Of a stretch of DNA of 64,000 bases, positions 54,844-64,000 are shown piece after piece. The notes below the pieces were generated by a model. It was given only the letters and a program-made list of their open reading frames with translations. It was not told the origin of the DNA and did not search any database. Every line of letters starts with the position of its first letter. The stretch's first letter is position 1. The position numbers were made by a program, and so were the translations under genes. The stretch is from Verticillium longisporum. Lineage: Eukaryota > Ascomycota > Sordariomycetes > Glomerellales > Plectosphaerellaceae. The stretch is taken from the NCBI GenBank assembly GCA_019188255.1, contig JAETXT010000006.1, forward strand, positions 5,146,001-5,210,000, given 5' to 3'.

Positions 54844-57198
54844 CTACTGAGGCATGGTAAAGTTCATCCCAAAATCCGCGGCCGTATCAAACAGGTCATC
54901 ATACTGTATCATCAGAGAGTCGTGGAACAAAAAGTTGGTCGGCGAGGGAAACCCCCTCGTCTCGTTGCCCTCGGCCTTGTTCTTCAGCAGACTGTCAGCA
55001 ATGCTGCTCGTCTCGCGCGTGACAAACGGAAACAGAGCCGTCCAGTCAAAGTCGCCAAAGTATTCGGGGATCGCTTCGGTGGACGCGGGCCCGCGCAAGG
55101 CGTCGACGCCCATAAAGCTGGCGTGAGATGCAGCATTGCCGACGGCCTGCACCGGCGCGGTCAGATCGGGCGCCTGCCTCGGCATGCCGTGCTTCGCAGA
55201 GAGATTCGACCCGTTGAGCATGCGCTGGAAGCCCTGGCGGATGACGTTGGCGGACGCCCACATGTTCTGGAGCTGGTCTGCTGTCCGCACGAGGACGTCG
55301 AGGCCTTGGTCGGCGTCTCGGGCTAGGTGCTCGATGGAGCGGGCCTGTTGGAGCGCGATGAAAGCCGTACCCGTGTACCAACATGTGATGGCCATCAAGA
55401 ACCGCACATTGCCTCGATTCAAAATGTCTTTGAGGATGCGAACGATGCACGATGCGGCCAGGATGGCGGGTGGCAGAGCCTCCGGAATGGTTTGTGCCGA
55501 GCGTTTCATGTAGAGAATGATGATGGTGGTGAGATAGGGCAGGTGAAGCTGGTGCACGTCCTTGTCAAAGGCATACGTCCTCGCTGCGCCGATGGGGAGT
55601 TGGAGATGAGGCGGCAAGGAGTTGACCCAGTTGACGAGCTCCTGTCGGTGGTTTTCGAGCACGCTGGGCGTCGAGATGCCGCCGGATCGAGACAAGCTTT
55701 TGGCGATGCGGCCCATGATGGCGCAGAGGCGCACCCAGTGGATGAAGATTTCGCCTTTCCGCTGACTCTGGGGGTCGCTTGGGAAGTCTTCCAACGTGGC
55801 TTCGCGTATGGTGCAGTCGCGAGGGTCGATGATGGCAGGCTTGCTCTGGCAAAGAGCCGTCAGTCGTTCTCGGGCCTGTTTCGGAGGTTAGTTGGAAATA
55901 CGACGGTCCGGGCGCTTCCTCCATGTCCACTCACGAAAGCAGTCCACCAGATCCTACGCCGGAGGCTCATGTCTTGCGCAGACAATGTTGTTTGGGATGC
56001 GCTCGGCTCGCGGTGAATGTTCATCTGCTGGGCGTGTCGGATGAGCACCGATGTCCACCACCAAGACGAGTGGCGGTGCGTGACGGTAGGGGGTCGCGGC
56101 GCCCACCAGTAGAACAAGGCGATCGACTTGATGCTGGTGATGCCGTCGAGCTCCTCGTCGTCGTAGAATAGGGCTTTTGCCCTCCGGTAATACTCGGCAG
56201 GGCCCTCGTGCGGTAGCAATGGCGGTTGAACATGGCTGGCCGCCGTTGCGAGGGCATTGGCAAGCAGAGGTGATTGGGCCATCTCTTCTGGGAGACATTC
56301 ACGATCCAGGACGGGGCACCAGGTGTAGCAATACTCCCAGTACGTGTCGATGAAGCTTCCCGGGAGATCCTGCTGTTGCAGGCTCGGAAAGCCGGCTTTC
56401 GGCTCAAAAGAGGCCTCGATCGCCTGCTTCTCGGCGTCGTGCTGGTTTTCGGGCCCAAACACTTGGAGGAAGCCGGTATCGACATCGCCAGTCTGGCTCT
56501 GGCTCTGAGCCAGAGCGTCACTGCGCGTGGTGCTGGCCGCTGAGCGTTGTGACGGGGACAGGACTTGTTGTGGTGGAGCGAAGAAGTGGTGGGTGGAGGT
56601 CCTCCTCGGCAGGTGAACACTCGTCTCGCGATGGCCAGGGTCTGTTGCTGCAACATCTGGATCTGGCGGCGAAACATGGATGGTGTCGAAGATGGGTAGA
56701 CTGGCGGCGGCGGCGAGGTCGTCGAGACGATGATGATGGCCATCTTCTGGCCCCTGCGGCCCCTGCGGCCCCTGCGGCTCCTGCGGCCCCTGTGGCACCT
56801 GTGGCACGTTCTCCGGCATCTCGACAATGGGAGGGACACTCACACTCGGCGTCGGCGGCTTCGGGGACTTGTGTGCCGGCGTCACAGGTGCAGCATGGCG
56901 TCGCTTGATTCTTTTGGACGGCCGAGTCTGGCATTGCTTGTCTGCCGTGGCGCAATGAGTGCAGTTATCGTGGCCGTGTCGTTTGCGAACCTGTTCATAG
57001 GGTACATCAGCAAGCCGTCCAGCATTTTATGATGCATCTGCAAGCTGCTTGGTGCTGCTGAGGTCGATGTACGGCACATACCTGAAGGTCGCATTTGATC
57101 TTCTTATTGTGGCAGCCGAAGCACACCAGCTCGGCTCTGCGCTTCTTGGGCTGTTGGGCGTCAAAGGACAGCCAGTCTGTGACAGCATCGCCTGGCAT
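54844..57198 (-). CDS. Zn2Cys6 transcription factor
   Basis: Three exons, 57198-57082, 56990-55935 and 55875-54844, encode 734 aa. The first intron (91 nt) splits the zinc cluster. Joined, it reads CFGCHNKKIKC, then 12 residues, then CTHCATADKQC: a C-x2-C-x6-C-x12-C-x2-C-x6-C binuclear cluster (residues 26-62). A basic linker (KRIKRRH) follows, then a collagen-like Pro-Gln-Gly repeat and Ser/Gln-rich sequence. The fungal TF middle homology region includes RIWWTAF joined to ARERLTALCQ, and continues to the C-terminus DFGMNFTMPQ. The regulator sits between BVMO1 and the transporter and is the obvious candidate controller of the cluster (inference). Confidence 0.88.
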
Positions 57199-57430
57199 TT
57201 CGATTGCTCTCTACACTCAGAGGTCGATGGCATAGGCAAACTCGGGATGATCGGCTCTGCAGAGGTTGGATGACGAGAAGGGATAGGCGAGAGCGTGGAG
57301 GTGGAGGGGGAGTGGTACAGGTATTACCAAGATGAAGAGGCACCGCACCAGCTGAAGGAAGTGCGGGGAGTGGGGGAAGGGACAAGGGGGTCACGCGGGG
57401 GGAGGCTGAGGTGAGGTGCAGAGGTGCAGA

Positions 57431-57498
57431 GGCCCTGAGGCCCCTAAGGCCCTGAGGCCTGAGGCCCCTAAGGCCCTGAGGCCTGAGGCCCCTAAGGC
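57431..57498 (+). repeat. GGCCCTGAGG tandem repeat
   Basis: About 2.7 copies of a 24-bp unit built from GGCCCTGAGG, CCTGAGG and CCCCTAA. It lies in the upstream region of the regulator gene. Confidence 0.85.
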
Positions 57499-57902
57499 CC
57501 CTGCGTATACGGGCCAGGCAGGGTCTGTTGAGCGCTAGAACAACGCGCCAAGAGCGCCAAGACACGCTGGCGCATGTGGCGGGGGCGCTGGAGGGTTTCC
57601 TGGGACATGCCACGATGGGGCGTCTTGGCCACCAAGGTACGCCGTGCTGTTGGACCCAAGTCCAGTGACTAGGTGCCACCTACAGTACCTGGTACCTTGA
57701 GGTAAGGTACCTACCTACCTGGTACCTTAAGGTAAGGTAGGTAGGCAGGCCTTAGGATCCGAGTCGCACGCCCGAGTCACAGTTTTCACGCAAGTGCTCA
57801 TGGAAGACAGCAGTAGTGGTAATGACCTGATCCCCAAGTTGGTACTATCTACGAATGCCACGCCGCCCAACGTCTCTGACAAGACCATGGTTCCATTTCC
57901 AT

Positions 57903-58001
57903 ATACCTGAGTATCAAGACCCATACCTAGGTATCAAGACCCATACCTAGGTATCAAGACCCATACCTAGTATCAAGACCCATACCTAGGTATCAAGACC
58001 C
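57903..58001 (+). repeat. 20-bp tandem repeat with palindromic core, five copies
   Basis: The unit ATACCTAGGTATCAAGACCC occurs five times. The first copy has TGAG in place of TAGG and the fourth lacks one G. The core ATACCTAGGTAT is a perfect palindrome. It ends 41 bp beyond the transporter stop. Confidence 0.92.
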
Positions 58002-58041
58002 CATGGTCACAACAGCTACTCAAACACGACCCAGTTTACAT

Positions 58042-59758
58042 TTAAAGGATGTAGCGGAACTGAGGGTTCTGTAGACAGGAAAATCAGTCACTGCCAACGA
58101 TACATAGATCCGAGGGAAGCTGCTTACCTTGACATCCGTGAGATCATCCTCATACGCGTGGTCGAAACCCTCGGTGACACCGCTCTTGTCACGCCGGCGG
58201 TTGTCCCAGACACACACGAAGCGGTACACGACAGCCAGCAGACCAGCAATGACAGACGTGATGACAACAACCGTAAAGCCAGGCGTATAGCGCGGCGCGT
58301 CCTGCTTCTTGAAGACGAGCGGGCCGACAAAGTTGCCGAGGCAGTAGCCAATGTAGAGGCCGGACGAGGCCATGGACCGCTTCGTGTAGCCCGCCGTGTT
58401 GGCAATCTGCAGGCTCATGAGCACGGCGTAGCCGCCGCCGACCGACGGCAGGATGTAGGCGGCGAAGAGCAGCGCGCCCTTCTGCCGCAGCGGCAGCAGC
58501 CACAGCAGCAGCGCCGCGAGCGTCGTGCCCATCTGCGCCGCGAGGATGAGCCACGTGCGGATGCCGGGGAAGCGCATGGCGAGGTACGGGAACACGAGCA
58601 TCAGCGTGCCGGCGTACGCGCCCGCCGGGATCACGAGCAGCAGCGAGTGCAGCGTGCTGAAGCCGAAGCCGTTGATGATGATGGGCACAAACGTCGAGAT
58701 GGGCCCGTTGGCGATCATGCAGAGGAACGCCATGGCGAAGACGATCCAGAACTTGACGTCCGTCGCCAGCTCCGCCACCTGGTCCAGCTTGTAGTGCTTG
58801 TTGCGCACGCTCGAGTTGTTGGTCCGCAGCCGCGCCACGAGCAGGTAGCGCTCGCGCTCGTCGAAGCCCCGCGCGCGGATCGGGTCGGGCGGCAGCACGA
58901 AGAGCAGCGCGATGCCCCAGACAATGGTGAGGCCGCCTGCAAAGTAGAACATGTAGCGCCACGAAGACCCCGTCGGGTTGATGGAGCCGAACCCATAGTT
59001 GATCAGAGGCGAGAACATGGACACGTAGCCCGTGCAGGAGTACCAGATTCTGTCACACCCAGCGTCAGCAAACAGCCCGCCACAGCATTCATCAGCAAGC
59101 AACGTCTACACGTACCCCATGCGCATGGCTTGTTCATTCTTCTTGTACCAGCTTCCGACGATGAGCATGAACATGGGACTGATGCCGCTCTCGAGGAACC
59201 CCAGGAAGAATCGCTGCGCATAGATGCCCTTGTAGTCCTTGCAAACCGTCGTCAGGATGAGACAGATGCCCCAGAGCGTGACAATGGCAGAGGCGACCCT
59301 CTCGACGGGGAACTTCTGAGCGAGGACCATGGCTGGGTAGGCACCAACGATGAAGCCCAGGTAGAAGATGGACGCTGACCAAGAGTAACGGTCACTGACC
59401 GTCAGGTTGAGGTCTTGCCTCAGCCCGAACAAAGCCTGCAGAGACGCAAACTGTCAACAACACTGAAAACGCTAAGGAGTTGCGAGGATCATGAACTCAC
59501 AGCCTGGGACAGCATGGCCTTGTCGTAGTACTGCAAGCCATAGGTTGCGCAGAGAACCGGCATAAGTCTCCAGTCAACCTTGCGGCGCAGCCTCTTCTCT
59601 TCCTTCTCCGTCCACTCGCTGTCACCGTGGTAGTCGGCCAACACCTTCAGCGCCTCGTCATTGTGCACCGTGTCAACCGGCGTCAACTCCTTGACGCCGC
59701 CCGAGTCATCGGGACCTTCCACATGGCCGATGCTCTCACTGTTCTTGTCTGAGGCCAT
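58042..59758 (-). CDS. MFS transporter, Dal5/anion:cation symporter type
   Basis: Four exons, 59758-59501, 59435-59116, 59049-58128 and 58068-58042, encode 508 aa. Introns are 65, 66 and 58 nt. The last exon is only nine codons (NPQFRYIL plus stop), the usual tail of this family. About twelve hydrophobic helices are visible. Motifs: KVDWRLMPVLCATYGLQYYDK at the first helix, SQA-ALFGLRQDL, FLGFLESGISPMFMLIVGSWYKK, then the long loop LLVARLRTNNSS before helix seven. Family members (Dal5, Tna1, Seo1 relatives) take up allantoate, nicotinate and other small organic acids by proton symport. The cytosolic N-terminus is acidic. It is divergent from the metallo-hydrolase gene. Substrate import is the likely direction. 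Confidence 0.9.
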
Positions 59759-60434
59759 GTTGGGAGTGGGGAGTTGGGAGTTTGAGTGAAGTAGAAAGGA
59801 TGGGGTATGAGACTTGGACTTGACGTTTCTGTGTTCGACTCCCGTTGTCTTCGTCGGGACTGAAGAACTCGAGATCAGAAAGATCGGCGGGTCGGGGATC
59901 TAGATATCAACAATCTCGAACTTGCGATGTGATGCAGCTCAAACCCCCCGGGGCCCCGGATTCTTGTCAAACCTGGGGTATGGACCTGGAGCCGAGTTGG
60001 ACCTTGTGCCCATTGGACCGGCATCGACGTCCCAAGTGTGTTGAGGAACTTGGGGACCACGTGTGGTACGGTTGACTGGAATCGGGCATGGTGGCGCCCA
60101 GAGCCCTGGCGTCCCTGGGCCTGCATCTAGGCCTGCGCCTAAAACAATAGTGAACATGAAGAGGAGGGGGTTTGGGGTCAACGGTAAACCCCCAAGGGTA
60201 TAGCCCCGTGGGCGGGTGTCCGTGACGGGCTTAGCCCGGCCCCGACATTCCGGCGAGACCTGGCTTCATCCCGAACCCGGCTTGGGGGTTACGATGGGGC
60301 GCTGAGTTCGACCTTGCTTATCCACCGAAATGTATGAATCGCCGATAATTTAGAACTTCAAATTGACTAACAGTTGCTCGACCACCGGTCATTCTCGTGA
60401 GGCGCAAAGTTCCTGTTCTCTTCTTGGCCAACCC
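59759..60434. promoter_or_regulatory. Shared divergent promoter, transporter / metallo-hydrolase
   Basis: 676 bp. It holds the perfect GC palindrome CCGGGGCCCCGG at 59948-59959 and several CGG/CCG triplets. No gene inside. Confidence 0.45.
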
Positions 60435-61679
60435 ATGACAGCGGACATGTCTCAACCCAAGCTAGAGCTGCCCTCGGGGCAGACGTCGGTGTCGGTCAAG
60501 ATGATCAACCCGGTCAACTTTGGACCAGCCATGCTCAAGAGATTCATGGCACCAGACGTACCAGGCCTCGAGACCTTCCCCACATCTCCATCACTGTCCT
60601 TCCTCATTGAACACCCCTCTGGTCGGAAGCTTGTCTGGGACTTGGGCATTCGGAAGGATTACGCCAACTACGCTCCCACCATCGCCGGTTATATCCCAAC
60701 AACTGGCTACAAAATCGAGGTCATCAAGAGCGTGGCAGAAATCCTCGAGGAAAACGGCATAGCGGCGAAGGAGATTGAGGCTGTAATTTGGAGGTAAGGG
60801 AACCCTCCGTCGACTCAACCGCAGCTGAAAAGCTGGGTGCCAGGACATCAACAGCTGATCAAACTGACAAAATTATCTAGTCACTGGCACTGGGACCACA
60901 TTGGCGACCCGTCTACTTTCCCCCCTACTACGGACCTGGTTGTCGGTCCAGGTTTCAAGGATGCCATGTTGCCGGGTGCGCCGGCCAACCCTGACTCGCC
61001 CTTGCTTGAGAGTGACTACACGTGGGTTCCAAGCTCTATCAGCCCAGACCCCAGTTGTCTTCTTTGCTAACATCTCAGGGGCCGTAACCTGAGGGAAATC
61101 TCATTCAACGGCACTGACGCTGAGCATCTCAAGATTGGGGAATTCCCAGCTTTTGACTACTTCGGAGACGGCTCGTTCTACCTGCTGGATAGTCCTGGAC
61201 ACGCCGTTGGTCATCTCTGTGGGTTGGCCCGTACAACGACAGCACCCGCAACGTTTATCCTCATGGGTGGCGATGTTTGTCACTATGCCGGGATCATGAG
61301 ACCTTCAGAGTATCTCCCCGTACCCCAGTCCATCTCACCACACCCTTGCCACCCGCAGGACTGTAACAGCGTGCTCTGCCCTGGTGGCGCCTGGGATGAA
61401 TTGCAGGGATCTCGAGGCCGGCAGCCCACTGACTCCCTTTACGTGGCTACGTTCGGACTGGACGTGCCTTTGGCCATGCGAACCATCGGTTCACTGCAGC
61501 AATTTGACTGCAACGACGACGTCTTCCTCATCATCGCACATGACTCAACGGTTAGAGACGCCGTCCCTCACTTCCCTCTTGGCCTGAATGAGTGGAAGAA
61601 GAACGGATGGGGCAAGGCTGTGAAATGGGCCTTTCTTCGAGATCTCAAAGTATACTGGGAGTCAAAGGGCCTCGCTTAG
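60435..61679 (+). CDS. Metallo-beta-lactamase-fold hydrolase
   Basis: Three exons, 60435-60793, 60881-61021 and 61079-61679, encode 366 aa. Introns are 87 and 57 nt. The first junction creates the zinc motif SHWHWDHIGD (His121, His123, Asp125, His126). Further ligands follow: His208 in DSPGHAVGH, Asp232 in LMGGDVCHY, and a late His in LIIAHDST. This is the full two-metal set of the superfamily. Relatives include lactonases and the Fusarium gamma-lactamase MBL1 that opens benzoxazolinones. Ring opening of a lactone made by the BVMOs would fit (inference). No signal peptide, so cytosolic. The ATG at 60447 is a possible alternative start. It is divergent from the transporter. Confidence 0.9.
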
Positions 61680-62220
61680 ACAATCAACATGGCAATAGAC
61701 TCTGTTAAAACCCTCTGTGCTTTGCAAGCTCCGATTCATTATGTGGACCTGACAGCATTTCAGTCTGAGTCGGGAATTCCCAGACCACGTCTTAGCTGAG
61801 GCTTTGCCAAGAGACTCTAGCCCGCTAGTCGACGCCATGGGATCATATCTAGGTCGGCAAAGGGTTTTTCGGGATTCTCTGGATTGGGATTACCGACGAC
61901 CGGCTATCTGCTTTACCGATGACTCCTCGACTCCCGTAAGTCTCTGGCGCTGTGCTCGATTCCCGGGCCGGCCGGGGTTGACGAACGTGGCCAACCGGCG
62001 GTACCCCGCGGGGTACGCATGCTCTGAATCTGCAGTTGCGGGGAAGATCCCCAACCTAAATTTCCATCTTTATCATGACGAGCATTCTGTACAATTGAGT
62101 CGGTCGGATCAGCATTCACGACAAGCATTGACTCGACAGCAATCAGCAAACAACATCTTGCTCCTTGGATTCCCCAATTCCTCATCAAACCATTGGTATC
62201 GGGAGTCACCACTGCACACC
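61680..62220. promoter_or_regulatory. BVMO2 upstream region
   Basis: 541 bp between the hydrolase stop and the BVMO2 ATG. It contains GC-rich palindromes at 61963-61978 and 62001-62016. An in-frame ORF runs upstream of the chosen ATG, but its sequence is not BVMO-like. Confidence 0.5.
62001..62016. promoter_or_regulatory. 16-bp perfect palindrome, possible regulator site
   Basis: GTACCCCGCGGGGTAC is a perfect inverted repeat 205 bp before the BVMO2 ATG. With the base before it, the left arm also reads CGG-TACC-CCG, the inverted triplet form bound by many Zn2Cys6 dimers. The binding role is a guess. Confidence 0.35.
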
Positions 62221-63935
62221 ATGGGAAGCCAGCCAGATCTGTCGAAGGAGCAATTGTTCCGAGACGCCAATCAAGCTCTCGACTACGATGTTCTCATTGT
62301 CGGCGCCGGCCTCAGTGGCATCTTTTCACTCCATCGCATGAGAGAACTTGGTCTGCGGACCAAGGTCCTCGAAGCAGGCCCCGAGGAAGGTGGAACATGG
62401 TTTTGGTAAGACGGCAGATGTCCCCTGCAGCAGTCGCGTAAGACCCCTGCTCACATGCAGTCAGGAACCGTTACCCAGGCGCGCGATTCGACTCTGAGAG
62501 CTATTCATACATCTTCTCATTCTCACAAGAGGTTCTGGATGAGTGGGACTGGACCGAGCACTTCTCGCCCCAGCCGGAGACCCTCAAATACATCCAGTAT
62601 CTTACCAAGAAGTTTGATCTCAAGAGCGGCATGCAATTCAACACAAGGATCAAGTCGGCGCATTTTCAGAAAGCGACACAGTCGTGGCTCTTGACGGATA
62701 CGGACGGCAAACTATACACATGCAGATACCTGGTCACGGCGATGGGTATTCTCAACGAGCCGACACTGCCTAACATCCCCGGCGTGCATGACTACAAGGG
62801 CCAGGCCTGGCACACCGCCAGGTGGCCGAAGCACGCCTCTATGGAGGAGCTGAAGGGCAAGCGCGTCGGCATCATCGGTACGGGCGCAACGGCCATCCAG
62901 ACGATCCAGGAGATCTACAAGTCCGTAGGCAGCCTGACTGTCTTCCAAAGAACGGCAAACTGGACTGCTCCACTGAGGAACAGCAAGATCAGCCCAGAGG
63001 AGATGAAGGAGATCCGAAAGAGCTACCCCGAAATCTTCAGAAAGTGCCAAGAGTCGTACGCGTGCTTCGTCCACGTCGGCAACAGCCAGAGCGTCTTCGA
63101 CATGACGGAGGAGGAACGCCACAAGCAGTGGGAGGAGCTCTACGCCCAACGCGGCTTTGCCAAGGTCCTCAGCATCTCTGGCGACATTTACACGGACAAG
63201 GCGGCGAACAAGCTGTACAGCGACTTCCAGGAGAAGAAGATTCGCGCGCGCATTCGCGACCCCAAGGTCGCGGACAAGTTGATCCCCAAGAATCACGGCT
63301 TCGGCACCCGTCGCGTGCCCCTCGAGAGCGGATACTACGAAGCCTTCAACGAGCCCCACGTCACCCTCGTGGACATCACGGACGACCCTATTGAGACCGT
63401 CACCGCAAAGGGTATCAAGACGCAGAGCGAAGACTTTGAGTTCGATATTCTCATCTACGCCACGGGCTTCGACGCCGTGACGGGATCGTTCCGCGCTGTT
63501 GATTTCGAGGGCCTGAACGGAACCAAACTCAAGGACGTGTGGAGTGACGGTATCCAGACATTCCTGGGTCTCACCGTCAAGGATTTCCCCAACATGTTCA
63601 TGATCATGGGCCCGCACCAAATGTTCGGCAACATCCCCCGAAGCATCGAGTATGCGGTAGAGTGGGTTTCAGGGTTCATCCGCTATGCTCGGGACAACAA
63701 TATCATCTACGCCGAGGCCACGGAGGAGGGAATGGCCAAGTGGACGGAGCATGTGTGGAAGTGTGGCGAAGGACTTCTCGCGAATGAAGTTGATTCTTGG
63801 ATGATGGGTGTGAACAAGAACTTGGCGCACAAGCAAAAGAGGTCGATGACCAGGTATAACGGGCCGGCACCTGGATACAGGGGCCGATGTGAGGAGGTCA
63901 AGGAGAGGAGCTATTCGGATTTTGTATTAGCATAG
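62221..63935 (+). CDS. Baeyer-Villiger monooxygenase, cyclohexanone-monooxygenase-like (BVMO2)
   Basis: Exons 62221-62405 and 62465-63935 encode 551 aa. The 59-nt intron starts GTAAGA and ends TCAG; joining gives GGTWFWNRYPGARFDSES, a hallmark of cyclohexanone-type BVMOs. Motifs: FAD-binding GAGLSG (28-33), fingerprint YKGQAWHTARWP (Tyr172, Gly174, His178, Trp182; Phe replaced by Tyr at the first position), NADPH-binding GTGATA (200-205), LIYATGFDAVTGSF and NMFMIMGPHQMFGN. Length and layout match bacterial cyclohexanone and cyclopentanone monooxygenases better than BVMO1 does. It starts directly with the Rossmann fold. The longer in-frame extension from 61804 was rejected because it has no family sequence. 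Confidence 0.93.
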
Positions 63936-64000
63936 TAAATTGCGTGGGCGCTTATCATTAGAAGTTTTATTGCTTATTTCATGTGTAAACGTCCGAATGG

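Larger units (their letters stand above)
57199..58041. other. Intergenic with several tandem repeats
   Basis: 843 bp upstream of the regulator and downstream of the transporter. It holds the repeats at 57431-57498 and 57903-58001 and an AGGTACCT-rich stretch at 57685-57750. No gene. Confidence 0.55.

Noticed and set aside
58158..59378. 406-codon plus-strand ORF opposite the transporter
   Set aside because: It is rich in Arg, Glu and His and lies antisense to a clear twelve-helix MFS protein.
61804..62220. In-frame N-terminal extension of BVMO2
   Set aside because: The extension has no family sequence; the ATG at 62221 gives the normal BVMO length and start.

Overview
The window is nuclear DNA of a filamentous ascomycete, most likely a Sordariomycete (inference). 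The genes carry short spliceosomal introns (about 46-98 nt, GT..AG), coding DNA is GC-rich, and the families are typical of these fungi: HET domain, STAND/NLR with TPR repeats, Zn2Cys6 regulator, P450, and Dal5-type transporter. Exons were joined by hand from reading frame, splice consensus and family motifs. No database search was possible.

Layout. 1-6.7 kb: end of a flavin amine oxidase, a BTB/POZ protein, an aldehyde dehydrogenase that has lost its ATG, and a 2-oxoglutarate/Fe(II) oxygenase. 8.2-9.2 kb: a divergent kinase-like protein. 9.2-13.3 kb: gene-poor. 13.3-15.2 kb: an FNR-like flavoprotein with a 1-nt frameshift. 16.9-17.4 kb: apparently nested LTR remnants. 17.6-21.7 kb: an NLR-type NTPase of about 1,320 aa. 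23.1-28.8 kb: a nitroreductase-like protein (1-nt frameshift), mitochondrial phosphatidylserine decarboxylase, and a HERP/Usa1-like ubiquitin-like membrane protein. 29.5-42.2 kb: a small tail-anchored-looking protein, a P450, a broken HET gene, a single-span membrane protein and a long disordered protein with frameshifts at short homopolymers. 42.2-47.7 kb: gene-poor. 47.7-48.6 kb: an endonuclease/exonuclease/phosphatase-fold protein. 49.96-50.16 kb: a solo LTR with a perfect 5-bp target-site duplication.

50.9-63.9 kb is the most coherent block: a short-chain dehydrogenase, a Baeyer-Villiger monooxygenase (BVMO), a Zn2Cys6 regulator, a Dal5-type transporter, a metallo-beta-lactamase-fold hydrolase and a second BVMO. 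SDR/BVMO1 and transporter/hydrolase are divergent pairs sharing promoters. The set suggests uptake, alcohol-to-ketone oxidation, Baeyer-Villiger insertion to an ester or lactone, then hydrolysis, under a local regulator. This is the same logic as bacterial cyclic-alcohol catabolism. The substrate cannot be read from sequence, and the cluster may run past the right edge.

Several otherwise intact genes carry 1-nt frameshifts, mostly in short C/G runs, so assembly indels must be separated from real pseudogenes. The HET gene also has nonsense codons and is the best candidate for true decay.
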